From positions 1,240,001 through 1,304,000 of the forward strand of contig NZ_JAYJJW010000001.1 of assembly GCF_035481675.1 (NCBI RefSeq): a DNA stretch of 64,000 bases, in the 5' to 3' direction. Position numbers and translations under genes: made by a program. Below are positions 16,078-23,760 of the stretch, in pieces; the stretch's first letter is position 1; every line of letters begins with the position of its first letter. The stretch comes from Alteriqipengyuania_B sp035481675. Lineage in GTDB: Bacteria > Pseudomonadota > Alphaproteobacteria > Sphingomonadales > Sphingomonadaceae. The notes under the pieces are model-generated. The model had not been told where the DNA came from, did no database searches, and saw only the letters and a program-made list of their open reading frames with translations.

Positions 16078-16689
16078 TTACAGGAGGTGCGGTGCCTCCG
16101 GTCCCTCGACCGCCTCCAGCGCGGCGCGCCAGACTGCCAGCGACGGCGGGCTCTTGCGCTCCAGGCTGATGCGGTCGATCTCGGCCACGATCTTTTCCGC
16201 CCCGACAAAGCTGCGCGCCATCCGGGGCACGAGGTATCTGGTGGCTTCTTCGCCCAGCGCAAGGCCGCGCATGGCCGCATGTTCCTCTATCAGCGCGGCG
16301 AGCATCGCGTCGTCGGGCGCGCCGATTTCGAGCTGCAGCGCCGCGCCGAGGCGGGAGCGCAGGTCCGGCAGGGTAATGTCCCAGCTTTCGCGGTCCACGA
16401 TCAGCAGCAGCCGCTCGCCCCCTTCGCGGGCGCGATTCCAGCGGTGGAACAGCGCGGTCTCGTCCATCGCGTCCGCGCCGTCGATGGTGGTGCCAAGGCC
16501 CTGCTGCACGAACCAGCCGCCCATCAGCGACTTGCCGGATCGCGGCGGGCCGAGGAGGATCGCGGTGCCGAAAGGCCAGTTTGACGGGTCGGAAATCGCG
16601 TCCGCCACATGGGCGTTGGCGGGGCCGAGAACGATGCGCGAAGGCGCGGCCTTTCCGGCACGCTCCAGCGGAAGGGCGATCTGGCTCAC
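16078..16689 (-). CDS. hda: DnaA-related regulatory protein, Hda/HdaA-like
   Basis: A 203-residue protein resembling the AAA+ part of DnaA without its DNA-binding domain. It starts MSQIALPL like Hda proteins, which bind the beta clamp through a QL(P)L-type motif at the N-terminus. A Walker A-like GPPRSGKS lies near residues 48-55 and a Walker B-like LLLIVD near 95-100. Hda stimulates ATP hydrolysis by DnaA after replication starts, preventing re-initiation. It follows the DUF2066-like gene on the same strand after 10 bases, a neighbourhood also seen near purM in other proteobacteria. Confidence 0.87.
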   Translation of the reverse strand: MSQIALPLERAGKAAPSRIVLGPANAHVADAISDPSNWPFGTAILLGPPRSGKSLMGGWFVQQGLGTTIDGADAMDETALFHRWNRAREGGERLLLIVDRESWDITLPDLRSRLGAALQLEIGAPDDAMLAALIEEHAAMRGLALGEEATRYLVPRMARSFVGAEKIVAEIDRISLERKSPPSLAVWRAALEAVEGPEAPHLL

Positions 16690-16699
16690 CGGCGCGCCC

Positions 16700-17998
16700 C
16701 TAGCGCGTGATGGAGAGCGCGCTGGGGCCCTGCGTCACATTCCAGCCGCGCGCCCGCAAGGCCGCGGCCAGAGCCGACAGGTCGCCGGTATAGGTCACGC
16801 GCATGACCGAGATGCCACCGATCGCCGTCGAGCTCACCGAAGCGGCGCCGACGCCGGGCGTACCGCGGACCGAACCGAGCGCGGCATCGAATGCCGCACC
16901 GTCGGGCGAGGCGAACTGGACCACGTATGTCGCGGTCGGCACCGAGGCCGCCGTTTCAGTGGGCGTGGGCGAAGGTGTGGCCGCACCGTCCCCGCTGCCG
17001 GAAGAACTGCTGCTGCGCGATGCGCCGCTTGAGGCATCGGCCTGCGCCTGGTTCTTCGCCCGCAGCTGGTCGAGCGCGGCGCGCCATTCGGGGCTCAGGC
17101 TCAGCGACTGGCGGCCCAGCGTCGGGTCGGGGCTAAGCTTCCCGTCGGCCAGCGCCCTGCTGTAGATCCGATCGAAGCGGGCGACCGCCTGCTCGTACAT
17201 GGCAGGGATGGCGGCATCGTTGGCGGCTTTCAGGCGGAAGCTGCCGAGATATGCGTTGTTGGGGCCATAGCGGGCAACGAAGTTCGCTTCCACCGGTCCG
17301 CCGGGATATCGCCTCGTCACTTCGGCGATGGCGACGAGGACGTCGGATGCGCCGAACTGGTCGAGGATGTTGCGCCACCACACACGGCTGCGGCGGCCGG
17401 TCTGGCCATAGGTCAGCAGGAGCGATTCGCCCCCGGCCCCGCTCGGCCGGACGTAGTCGACCGGGCTCGACCCGAAATTCGCTTCCGCCCAGGCGCGCTG
17501 CCATTCGGTGCGGCTTTCGAACATCGTGTAGACGCCGCCTTCGTTGAGGACGGGCAGCATCAGCATCGGTGCGGAACGCTTGGCCTGGCTGCCCTGGCCC
17601 AGCATGCCGCCGGCGCGCTGGCGGTCGAACACCACGCCCAGCGTGGCGATGTAGCGTTTCGGCCCGATCGATTCGCGCTCGATCAAAATGCCGGCGACCA
17701 TCGAGTTGAGCTGGCCATCGGAGATTTGCGGGCCTTCCAGCTTCTCCCACGCGAGGCGCGCGGCTTCGGTCCAGCCCTTCTCGCGCGCTTCCTGCGCGGT
17801 GTCCGCCGTAACATCGACCTCGATCCCGCCGACTTCGATATCCGTCGACTGCGCGCGCGGCTGGATGCCGCGGTCGCCTTCGATCTGAGCCCGCACCGCC
17901 ACCAGCGCGACCAGCAGCAGGGCGCCCGCCAGCAGCACGCCGATTGCGCGCGCGGACAGGTGCATGATGCGGGGAAGAGGCGGAAGAATGGTCGTCAT
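16700..17998 (-). CDS. DUF2066-like exported or membrane-anchored protein
   Basis: A 432-residue protein with one hydrophobic segment at about residues 15-38 (signal anchor or signal peptide), so the bulk is periplasmic. The N-terminal VDVTADTAQEAREKGWTEAA and later features resemble DUF2066 proteins, which in gammaproteobacteria lie next to purM and hda exactly as here; I rely partly on that context. A low-complexity Ser/Thr/Pro linker (about 320-350) separates the main domain from a C-terminal beta-alpha-beta domain of about 80 residues that may be ferredoxin-like. The function is unknown. It is divergent from purM across 68 bases. Confidence 0.65.
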   Translation of the reverse strand: MTTILPPLPRIMHLSARAIGVLLAGALLLVALVAVRAQIEGDRGIQPRAQSTDIEVGGIEVDVTADTAQEAREKGWTEAARLAWEKLEGPQISDGQLNSMVAGILIERESIGPKRYIATLGVVFDRQRAGGMLGQGSQAKRSAPMLMLPVLNEGGVYTMFESRTEWQRAWAEANFGSSPVDYVRPSGAGGESLLLTYGQTGRRSRVWWRNILDQFGASDVLVAIAEVTRRYPGGPVEANFVARYGPNNAYLGSFRLKAANDAAIPAMYEQAVARFDRIYSRALADGKLSPDPTLGRQSLSLSPEWRAALDQLRAKNQAQADASSGASRSSSSSGSGDGAATPSPTPTETAASVPTATYVVQFASPDGAAFDAALGSVRGTPGVGAASVSSTAIGGISVMRVTYTGDLSALAAALRARGWNVTQGPSALSITR

Positions 17999-18066
17999 CG
18001 GGGAAAGTCAGCGCCTTTTGCCCAAAGCCGAGTGGAAATCCAAGCGCGAAAGGCTAAGGCGAAGCA

Positions 18067-19164
18067 ATGAGTGGCAAGAACTCCTCCTATACCTACGAAG
18101 ACGCGGGCGTATCGATCGCCGCGGGCAATGCGCTGGTGAAGGCGATCGGACCGCTGGTGAAAGCGACCGCGCGCCCCGGCGCCGATGGTGAAATCGGCGG
18201 CTTCGGCGGCTTCTTCGACCCGAAGGCGGCCGGATACAGCGACCCGCTGCTCGTGGCCGCCAACGACGGTGTGGGCACCAAGCTGAAGCTGGCCATCGAT
18301 ACGGGCCGGCACGACACGGTGGGCATCGACCTTGTCGCCATGTGTGTGAACGACCTGATCGTGCAGGGCGCGGAGCCGCTGTTCTTCCTCGACTATTTCG
18401 CCACCGGCAAGCTGGAGAACGGCGTCGCGGAGCGGGTGATCGCGGGCATTGCGGAAGGCTGCAAGCAGGCCGGCTGCGCGCTGATCGGCGGCGAGACCGC
18501 AGAGATGCCCGGCATGTATGCCTCGGGCGATTACGACCTCGCCGGCTTCTGCGTCGGCGCGGTGGAGCGCGGCGAGCAATTGACCGGTGAAGGCGTGACC
18601 GCGGGCGACGTGCTGGTCGGCCTCGCCTCCTCCGGCGTGCATTCCAACGGCTATTCGCTCGTGCGCAGGCTGGCGGCGGACAAGGGCTGGAAGCTCGACC
18701 GCCCCGCCCCCTTCGATCACGAGCGCTTGCTGATCGACCACCTGATCGAACCGACGCGCATCTATGTGCAGAGCCTGCTGCCCGCCGTACGAAAGGGTAT
18801 GGTGAAGGCGATGGCGCATATCACCGGCGGCGGCCTGCTCGAAAATATTCCCCGTGTCCTGCCCGAAGGCGCGCGCGCCGTGGTCGATGCCGATAACTGG
18901 CCGCAGCCCGCGCTCATGGCCTTCCTGCAAGGCCAAGGAAATATCGAGCCCGAGGAAATGGCCCGCACCTTCAACTGCGGCGTCGGCATGGTGGTGGCGG
19001 TCGCACCCGACAAGGCGGACGATTTCCTCGAACTGATGCGCGCGCAGGGCGAAGGCGCCTTCGTGGTCGGCAGCGTGGAAAGCGGCACCAGTGGCTGCAC
19101 CGTGCGCGGATCGCAGGGCACCTGGTCCGCCAAGGCCGACTGGTCTGCCGGGCACGATGGCTGA
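18067..19164 (+). CDS. purM: Phosphoribosylformylglycinamidine cyclo-ligase
   Basis: A 365-residue AIR synthetase of the purine pathway, converting FGAM and ATP to AIR. Diagnostic segments are YEDAGVSIAAGN at the start, VAANDGVGTKLKLA, GGETAEMPGMY and HITGGGLLENIPR. The length is normal. An AAGGCGAAG ribosome-binding site precedes the start. Its last 8 bases overlap the start of purN (ATGGCTGA), so the two enzymes are translated together. Confidence 0.98.
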   Translation: MSGKNSSYTYEDAGVSIAAGNALVKAIGPLVKATARPGADGEIGGFGGFFDPKAAGYSDPLLVAANDGVGTKLKLAIDTGRHDTVGIDLVAMCVNDLIVQGAEPLFFLDYFATGKLENGVAERVIAGIAEGCKQAGCALIGGETAEMPGMYASGDYDLAGFCVGAVERGEQLTGEGVTAGDVLVGLASSGVHSNGYSLVRRLAADKGWKLDRPAPFDHERLLIDHLIEPTRIYVQSLLPAVRKGMVKAMAHITGGGLLENIPRVLPEGARAVVDADNWPQPALMAFLQGQGNIEPEEMARTFNCGVGMVVAVAPDKADDFLELMRAQGEGAFVVGSVESGTSGCTVRGSQGTWSAKADWSAGHDG

Positions 19165-20134
19165 CTTCGCCCGTACCCCGAAAGCGCGCGTGGCCGTGCT
19201 GATTTCGGGTGCAGGCAGCAACATGGCGGCGCTGCTTTATGCCAGCCGCCTGCCGGGTGCCGCCTACGAGATCGTGCTGGTCGCATCCAACGATCCCGAT
19301 GCCGCAGGCCTCGCGCTGGCCGATGCGGAGGGCCTCGAGACTTGCGCCCTTTCGCACAAGGGGATGGCGCGGGCGGAGCACGATGCGGCGATGGACGCGG
19401 CCATTCGTGCAAGCGGTGCGGACTATGTCGCGCTGGCCGGTTACATGCGCATCCTGACCGACGATTTCGTTGCGAAGTGGCGCGGGCGGATGCTGAATAT
19501 CCATCCCTCGCTGCTGCCGAAATACAAGGGGCTGGACACCCACGCGCGGGCCATCGATGCGGGCGACAGCCACGGCGGCGTGTCGGTCCACCTCGTCACG
19601 CCGGAGCTGGATGCGGGCGAGGTCCTGGGCCAGCTACCCGTCGCGATCCGCGATGGCGACACGGCGGATGACCTTGCCGCGCGGGTCCGCCTCGCCGAAC
19701 ACCAGCTCTACCCGCGCGTGCTGGGCGAATATGTCTCGCGCGCCTACCGCGCCGACTGGCTGCTGGAGCAGGTCCGGACCCGCGCCCTCGCCCTGCCCGA
19801 AGCCGAAGAGCGGGCCAGCCACGGTGCGCCCGGCTGGCGCACTGCGGGAAAGAGCGGCAAGTATTTCGCCTATTTCAACGACCGCCACCACGGCAGCGAG
19901 CATATCGCGCTGCTGGTGAAGACCAGCGGGCCGGACGAAATGGAAAGCCTGATCGAGCGCGCGCCGGAGGCCTATTTCAAGCCTGCCTTTTATGGCGCGA
20001 GCGGCTGGATCGGCGTGATCCTCGACCGGCCCGGGCTCGACTGGCAATCGGTGGAAGACTGGCTGGAGCGAAGCTGGGCGGCAGTGGCGCCCAAACGGCT
20101 GGCTAGCCTGCAGCGCGCAGCGGCAGAGTTGTAG
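19157..20134 (+). CDS. purN: Phosphoribosylglycinamide formyltransferase fused to a YjbR-like domain
   Basis: A 325-residue protein; ordinary PurN is about 190-220. Residues 1-195 are a complete GAR transformylase with VLISGAGSNM, the catalytic NIHPSLLPKYKG (Asn114, His116) and Asp152 in PELDAGEV. From about residue 200 a second domain follows without interruption: RALALPEAEERASHG, GKYFAYF and near the end SWAAVAPKRLASL, the pattern of MmcQ/YjbR proteins (CyaY-like fold, often called DNA-binding). There is one continuous frame and no start-like gap between them, so this looks like a genuine fusion. The role of the second domain is unknown. The 3' end overlaps a convergent gene by 32 bases. 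Confidence 0.92.
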   Translation: MADFARTPKARVAVLISGAGSNMAALLYASRLPGAAYEIVLVASNDPDAAGLALADAEGLETCALSHKGMARAEHDAAMDAAIRASGADYVALAGYMRILTDDFVAKWRGRMLNIHPSLLPKYKGLDTHARAIDAGDSHGGVSVHLVTPELDAGEVLGQLPVAIRDGDTADDLAARVRLAEHQLYPRVLGEYVSRAYRADWLLEQVRTRALALPEAEERASHGAPGWRTAGKSGKYFAYFNDRHHGSEHIALLVKTSGPDEMESLIERAPEAYFKPAFYGASGWIGVILDRPGLDWQSVEDWLERSWAAVAPKRLASLQRAAAEL

Positions 20135-20525
20135 GCCGCTCATCCGCTCTCGCGCTCGGAAATAGCGAAGCCATTCCTTCCATCGCGCCGTCCCTGAAAG
20201 CTTCCAGGAATGCGATCTTGCGACTTTTGTAGCGCACGCGCCAGAGCAACCGCTCGCCTTCGGGCGCGAGCGAGTGGAATACGGTAAGTGTCGCCAGATC
20301 GGCCCCTGCGCGGCGCGTGATGCGGTCGAGCCGGTGGCGAAAGCCGCGGGGCGATGCAAACATCTGGTCCATCAGGGCGAGAGTTTCCTCTCGCCCGACC
20401 AGTTCGACCCCGTCGCGATCGACGAATCGCACATCGGAGGCAAGCAGGCCTTCCGCCGCCGCGCGATCATGCGCGTTGAAGGCGTCGATCAAGGCGGCGA
20501 CGCTGGCTTTTCGGCGGAACAACAT
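20103..20525 (-). CDS. NTF2-like/SnoaL-type small protein (copy 1)
   Basis: A 140-residue protein beginning MLFRRKASVAALIDAFNAHD, followed by AAEGLLASDVRFVDRDG and GREETLALMDQMF, the layout of the SnoaL/NTF2-like fold (helical start, then a curved sheet forming a pocket). No catalytic residues can be assigned. A second protein of the same layout lies 60 bases upstream on the same strand. The two may form one transcript or a hetero-oligomer. The 3' end overlaps purN on the opposite strand. Confidence 0.7.
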   Translation of the reverse strand: MLFRRKASVAALIDAFNAHDRAAAEGLLASDVRFVDRDGVELVGREETLALMDQMFASPRGFRHRLDRITRRAGADLATLTVFHSLAPEGERLLWRVRYKSRKIAFLEAFRDGAMEGMASLFPSARADERPTTLPLRAAG

Positions 20526-20585
20526 TAGAACCTTCTACACAGCTTTCGAAAATAAGCGAGGATGGCGCCCCCGATATATCAAATG

Positions 20586-20975
20586 CTAATTTGCTGAGCT
20601 GAGGATTTGCGACAGGCGCACAGGTTGTGTGCCGAAGCTCTGGAACTCGGCAATCTTCGCGTCCCGCACCTTCATGCGCCAGAGCGTATCGTGATTGAGC
20701 GACGGTTCGCTGGAGCGGCTGCGACCGCTCAGCAAGGCTTCGTCGCCCCGCACCGTGCTGCTCCTGATTTCAAGCCGGAAAGTCGGATCCAGCTCGAAAA
20801 ACTTCTTCGTCGCAGCTTCGATGGCGGGAGCCCCCTCGATCGCGCCGCCAGTGCTGTCGATGAAGCGGCAATCGGGTGTGATCAGCTCGCAGACGCGGTC
20901 CGGGCTGCGCGTGTTGAGGGCCGCGACGAGCTGCATCGCGACATCGATCTTGCGGTTGCTGATCCCTCTGGCCAT
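20586..20975 (-). CDS. NTF2-like/SnoaL-type small protein (copy 2)
   Basis: A 129-residue protein with the same architecture as its downstream neighbour: KIDVAMQLVAALNTRSPDRV, then ELITPDCRFIDSTGG, a helix with AIEAATKKFFELDP and a C-terminal sheet. Shared points such as a CRFID/VRFVD strand suggest an old tandem duplication, though identity is low by eye. The function is unknown. The terminator that ends ndk transcription lies on its promoter side, so the pair has its own promoter or is read through. Confidence 0.7.
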   Translation of the reverse strand: MARGISNRKIDVAMQLVAALNTRSPDRVCELITPDCRFIDSTGGAIEGAPAIEAATKKFFELDPTFRLEIRSSTVRGDEALLSGRSRSSEPSLNHDTLWRMKVRDAKIAEFQSFGTQPVRLSQILSSAN

Positions 20976-21012
20976 CGGCGTCCCTCCGAGTCGGCACCGC
21001 CAATATAACGCA

Positions 21013-21047
21013 AAAGGGGGCCGGACGCAGCCCGTCCGACCCCCTTT
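21013..21047 (-). terminator. Rho-independent terminator downstream of ndk
   Basis: AAAGGGGG-C-CGGACG (21013-21027) pairs with CGTCCG-A-CCCCCTTT (21033-21047), giving about 14 pairs with one mismatch and a 5-base loop. Read on the minus strand the stem ends in a T-run, 27 bases after the ndk stop. Confidence 0.85.
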
Positions 21048-21073
21048 CGAGAAGCGCCTGATTCAGCGAAGAA

Positions 21074-21496
21074 TCAGCCGACGATCTCGCTGTCGTCGAA
21101 GAAGTATTCGATTTCGATCTTCGCGTTTTCGTCGCTGTCCGACCCGTGGACCGAGTTGGCTTCGATCGACTCCGCATAGGTCTTGCGGATCGTGCCTTCG
21201 TCGGCATCGGCCGGGTTGGTCGCGCCCATGACGTCGCGATTGGTCTTCACGGCGTCTTCGCCTTCCAGCACCTGCACCACGACCGGGCCCGAGACCATGA
21301 AGTCCACCAGTTCACCGAAGAAGGGGCGTTCCTTGTGCACCGCGTAGAAGCCTTCGGCCTGTTCGCGGGTCATCTGGATGCGCTTGGAAGCGACGACGCG
21401 CAGGCCGGCGTCTTCCAGCATCTTGGTGACCGCGCCGGTCAGGTTGCGGCGGGTGGCATCGGGCTTGATGATCGAAAAGGTGCGGGTAACCGCCAT
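21074..21496 (-). CDS. ndk: Nucleoside diphosphate kinase
   Basis: A 140-residue enzyme that balances NTP pools by transferring the gamma-phosphate. It shows RTFSIIKPDATRRNL at the N-terminus, the substrate segment GATNPADADEGTIRK and the active-site histidine in ANSVHGSDSDENAKIE. Length and motifs are standard for bacterial Ndk. It is followed by a strong terminator. holC lies 86 bases upstream on the same strand, and no clear promoter stands out in that gap. Confidence 0.98.
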   Translation of the reverse strand: MAVTRTFSIIKPDATRRNLTGAVTKMLEDAGLRVVASKRIQMTREQAEGFYAVHKERPFFGELVDFMVSGPVVVQVLEGEDAVKTNRDVMGATNPADADEGTIRKTYAESIEANSVHGSDSDENAKIEIEYFFDDSEIVG

Positions 21497-21582
21497 GGTG
21501 ATTTCCTTGGGTTGTCTTGAGGGGGAAAATTGTTGCGCGCGCCACTACCCCCGGGTGCGGCGTTAGGCAAGCGGATAGGCGC

Positions 21583-22020
21583 TCAGCCCTTCTTCACCCA
21601 GCGCCCGTCCTCGCGCGCGAAGAACTCGCGTTCCAGCCCGTCGCGATCTTCCAGCGCCTTCCACGTCTTGCGTGCCGCGTCGCGGCCGTCCTCGTCGAAG
21701 AACAGGAACGCGCGTTCGAAACCCTGCGCCGCATCGCGCCAGCGCCCGTCCGCAAGCCCGACGAAGGTTGCCCCGTTGGCGGCCTCGCACTCCTCGGAAA
21801 TGAGAATCGGCTGGCGCGCATCGTGCGGCCCGCCCGCCTCTCCATGCGCCAAGAATTCCTGCGGCTGCTCGGTCCAAAGACCCCTGTCGAGCCGCGCGCG
21901 CAAATCTGCATCCTGCGCCACCAGCAGCATGCGGTTGCCGCCTTCGAGCACCTTGGCCGCGATCTGCGCGATCGCGCTTTCAAGGGGCATGTCGGCGACG
22001 AGATAGAAGCCGAGTTTCAT
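21583..22020 (-). CDS. holC: DNA polymerase III chi subunit
   Basis: A 145-residue HolC-type protein: KLGFYLVADMPLESAIAQIA at the start, LLVAQDADLRARLD, the characteristic LWTEQPQEFLAHG and later ILISEECEAANGATF. Chi links the clamp-loader complex to single-stranded DNA-binding protein at the fork. The start at 22020 overlaps the stop of a small upstream gene (ATGA), so the earlier in-frame ATG at 22143 is not used. It is the last gene of a pepA - DUF2256 - holC run, and pepA is the neighbour of holC in many proteobacteria. Confidence 0.93.
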   Translation of the reverse strand: MKLGFYLVADMPLESAIAQIAAKVLEGGNRMLLVAQDADLRARLDRGLWTEQPQEFLAHGEAGGPHDARQPILISEECEAANGATFVGLADGRWRDAAQGFERAFLFFDEDGRDAARKTWKALEDRDGLEREFFAREDGRWVKKG

Positions 22021-22184
22021 GCGTCGGCCCCGCTCGCAGCCTTGTCGGATGACTTGGCCGCCCGGCGGCATCGGTCGGAACAGAACTTCACGTTGTCCCA
22101 GTCCCGCTCCCACTTCTTGCGCCAGGCGAACGGCAGGCCGCACGACGCGCAGGTCTTGGTGGGCAGATCAGATTTTTTCCGCAT
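22017..22184 (-). CDS. Small DUF2256-like zinc-ribbon protein
   Basis: A 55-residue frame: MRKKSDLPTKTCASCGLPFA, then WRKKWERDWDNVKFCSDRC and a basic, Ala-rich tail. The CxxC...CxxxC pairs (CASC and CSDRC) suggest a single zinc-binding site and the sequence fits DUF2256. It starts 18 bases after the pepA stop and overlaps holC by 4 bases (ATGA), so it is almost certainly translated in that operon. It is easily missed because of its size. The function is unknown; the basic tail and zinc site would suit nucleic-acid binding. Confidence 0.82.
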   Translation of the reverse strand: MRKKSDLPTKTCASCGLPFAWRKKWERDWDNVKFCSDRCRRAAKSSDKAASGADA

Positions 22185-22202
22185 CTTACCCAAGGCCGGA
22201 TA

Positions 22203-23651
22203 TCACCCTTTCACCGTGTCGCGGATGAGGCGGTCGAGCAGGCGCACGCCGTATCCGGTCGCTCCCTTCCCCCACACGTGGCCGGGCTTGTCCGCCCAGA
22301 CCATGCCGGCGATGTCGAGATGCGCCCAGGGGGTGTCGTTCTCGATGAAGCGCTGCAGGAACTGGGCTGCCGTGATGGAGCCTGCGCCCTTGCCGCCGAT
22401 GTTCTGCATGTCGGCGATCGGGCTGTTGATCTGCTTGTCGTATTCCGGCGACAGCGGCATGCGCCACAGCTTGTCGCCAGTCGCGGTGCCGGCGGCGAGC
22501 AGGTCGTTGGCCAGCGCGTCGTTGTTGGAGAAGAGCCCGCCGTGTTCGTTGCCGAGCGCGATGATCATGGCCCCGGTCAGCGTGGCGAGGTCGACGATGC
22601 GCGCCGGCTTGAACTCGCGCTGCGTCCAAGTCAGCACGTCGGCCAGCACCAGCCGCCCTTCGGCATCGGTGTTGAGCACTTCGATGGTCTGGCCGGACAT
22701 GGATTTCACAACATCGCCGGGGCGCTGGGCCTTGCCGTCGGGCATGTTCTCGACCAGCCCGACCACTCCGACGACGTTGGCCTTCGCCTTGCGCTTCGCC
22801 AGCGTCAGCATCGCGCCGACCACTGCCGCGCTGCCGCCCATGTCGAACTTCATGTCGCCCATGCCCGGGCCCGGCTTCAGGCTGATGCCGCCGGTATCGA
22901 ACGTGACGCCCTTGCCGACGAAGGCGACGGGGGCATCGTGGGCGTTGCCGCCCATCCACTTGACCGCGAGGATGCGCGAAGGCTGCTCGCTACCCTGCCC
23001 CACGCCGAGGAGCGAACCCATGCCGAGCTCTTCCATCTGCGCCACGTCGAGCACGACGAGCTCCGCACCCGTGCCTTCGAAAGCCTTGCGGCAATGTTCG
23101 ACATAGCTGACCGGGAAGATAACGTTGGCCGGTTCCGTCACCAGCACGCGGGCGAATTCGATTCCCTGGGCCACGGCGGCGGCATCGTCCCACGCGGCGT
23201 CCATCCCTTCCGGCGCGCCGACGACATGGATCGTCTGCAGGCTGACCTTCTGGTCGTCCTTCAGCGTGGTGCGGTGCGCATCGTAGCGCCAGCCGCGCAG
23301 GACCGCGCCCAGCAGCACGGACGCCGCGCCGCCCGCATCGAGGCCGCTACCGCCGAAATCGATGGCGATGGCCTCGTTGCCCGAGGTCATGAACTTCGCC
23401 GCGAGCGCGCTGCCGGCCTTTTCCAGCTTGGTGGGGCTGGCATCGCCGATCCCGGCCAGCACGACATGGTGCACGCCGTCCTCGCCATCGGCGAAGCTTT
23501 CGAACAGCTGCCCCGCGGCGCCCGTGAACCGGCTCCGCTCCGCACCCCTGGCGATCGCGTTGGGCAGGTCGGCAGGCAGGTGGTCCTTTTTCGCAAGCCG
23601 TGCATAGGGCATTGCCGCACCGCTGGGGGACTGGTCGAAAGTGATTTTCAT
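22203..23651 (-). CDS. pepA: Leucyl aminopeptidase (M17 family)
   Basis: A 482-residue cytosolic aminopeptidase. The M17 signature NTDAEGRLVLADVL is present, together with the metal-binding segments VGKGVTFDTGG, the Asp in MKFDMGGSAAV, and HLDIAGM near the C-terminus. It releases N-terminal amino acids from peptides; in some bacteria the same protein also binds DNA, which cannot be judged here. The start at 23651 begins the conserved MKITFDQSP; the frame extends 10 codons further without support. It heads the operon with the DUF2256-like gene and holC, and is divergent from lptD. Confidence 0.95.
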   Translation of the reverse strand: MKITFDQSPSGAAMPYARLAKKDHLPADLPNAIARGAERSRFTGAAGQLFESFADGEDGVHHVVLAGIGDASPTKLEKAGSALAAKFMTSGNEAIAIDFGGSGLDAGGAASVLLGAVLRGWRYDAHRTTLKDDQKVSLQTIHVVGAPEGMDAAWDDAAAVAQGIEFARVLVTEPANVIFPVSYVEHCRKAFEGTGAELVVLDVAQMEELGMGSLLGVGQGSEQPSRILAVKWMGGNAHDAPVAFVGKGVTFDTGGISLKPGPGMGDMKFDMGGSAAVVGAMLTLAKRKAKANVVGVVGLVENMPDGKAQRPGDVVKSMSGQTIEVLNTDAEGRLVLADVLTWTQREFKPARIVDLATLTGAMIIALGNEHGGLFSNNDALANDLLAAGTATGDKLWRMPLSPEYDKQINSPIADMQNIGGKGAGSITAAQFLQRFIENDTPWAHLDIAGMVWADKPGHVWGKGATGYGVRLLDRLIRDTVKG

Positions 23652-23760
23652 GGGGTCGGGCTCCGGCTGGATGGCGCGCAAACCACGGCCCTGCGGCCAT
23701 TTTTCACGCGCTGCAATTCACGGCGTTGCGCTTAGGCATCGCCGGTGCGATAGGCAAGCC

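Noticed and set aside
19720..19800. Possible frameshift or lost stop joining purN to a second gene
   Set aside because: The frame is continuous with normal codon use and no start codon with a ribosome-binding site precedes the second domain, so a fusion is the simpler reading; still listed as a finding to verify.
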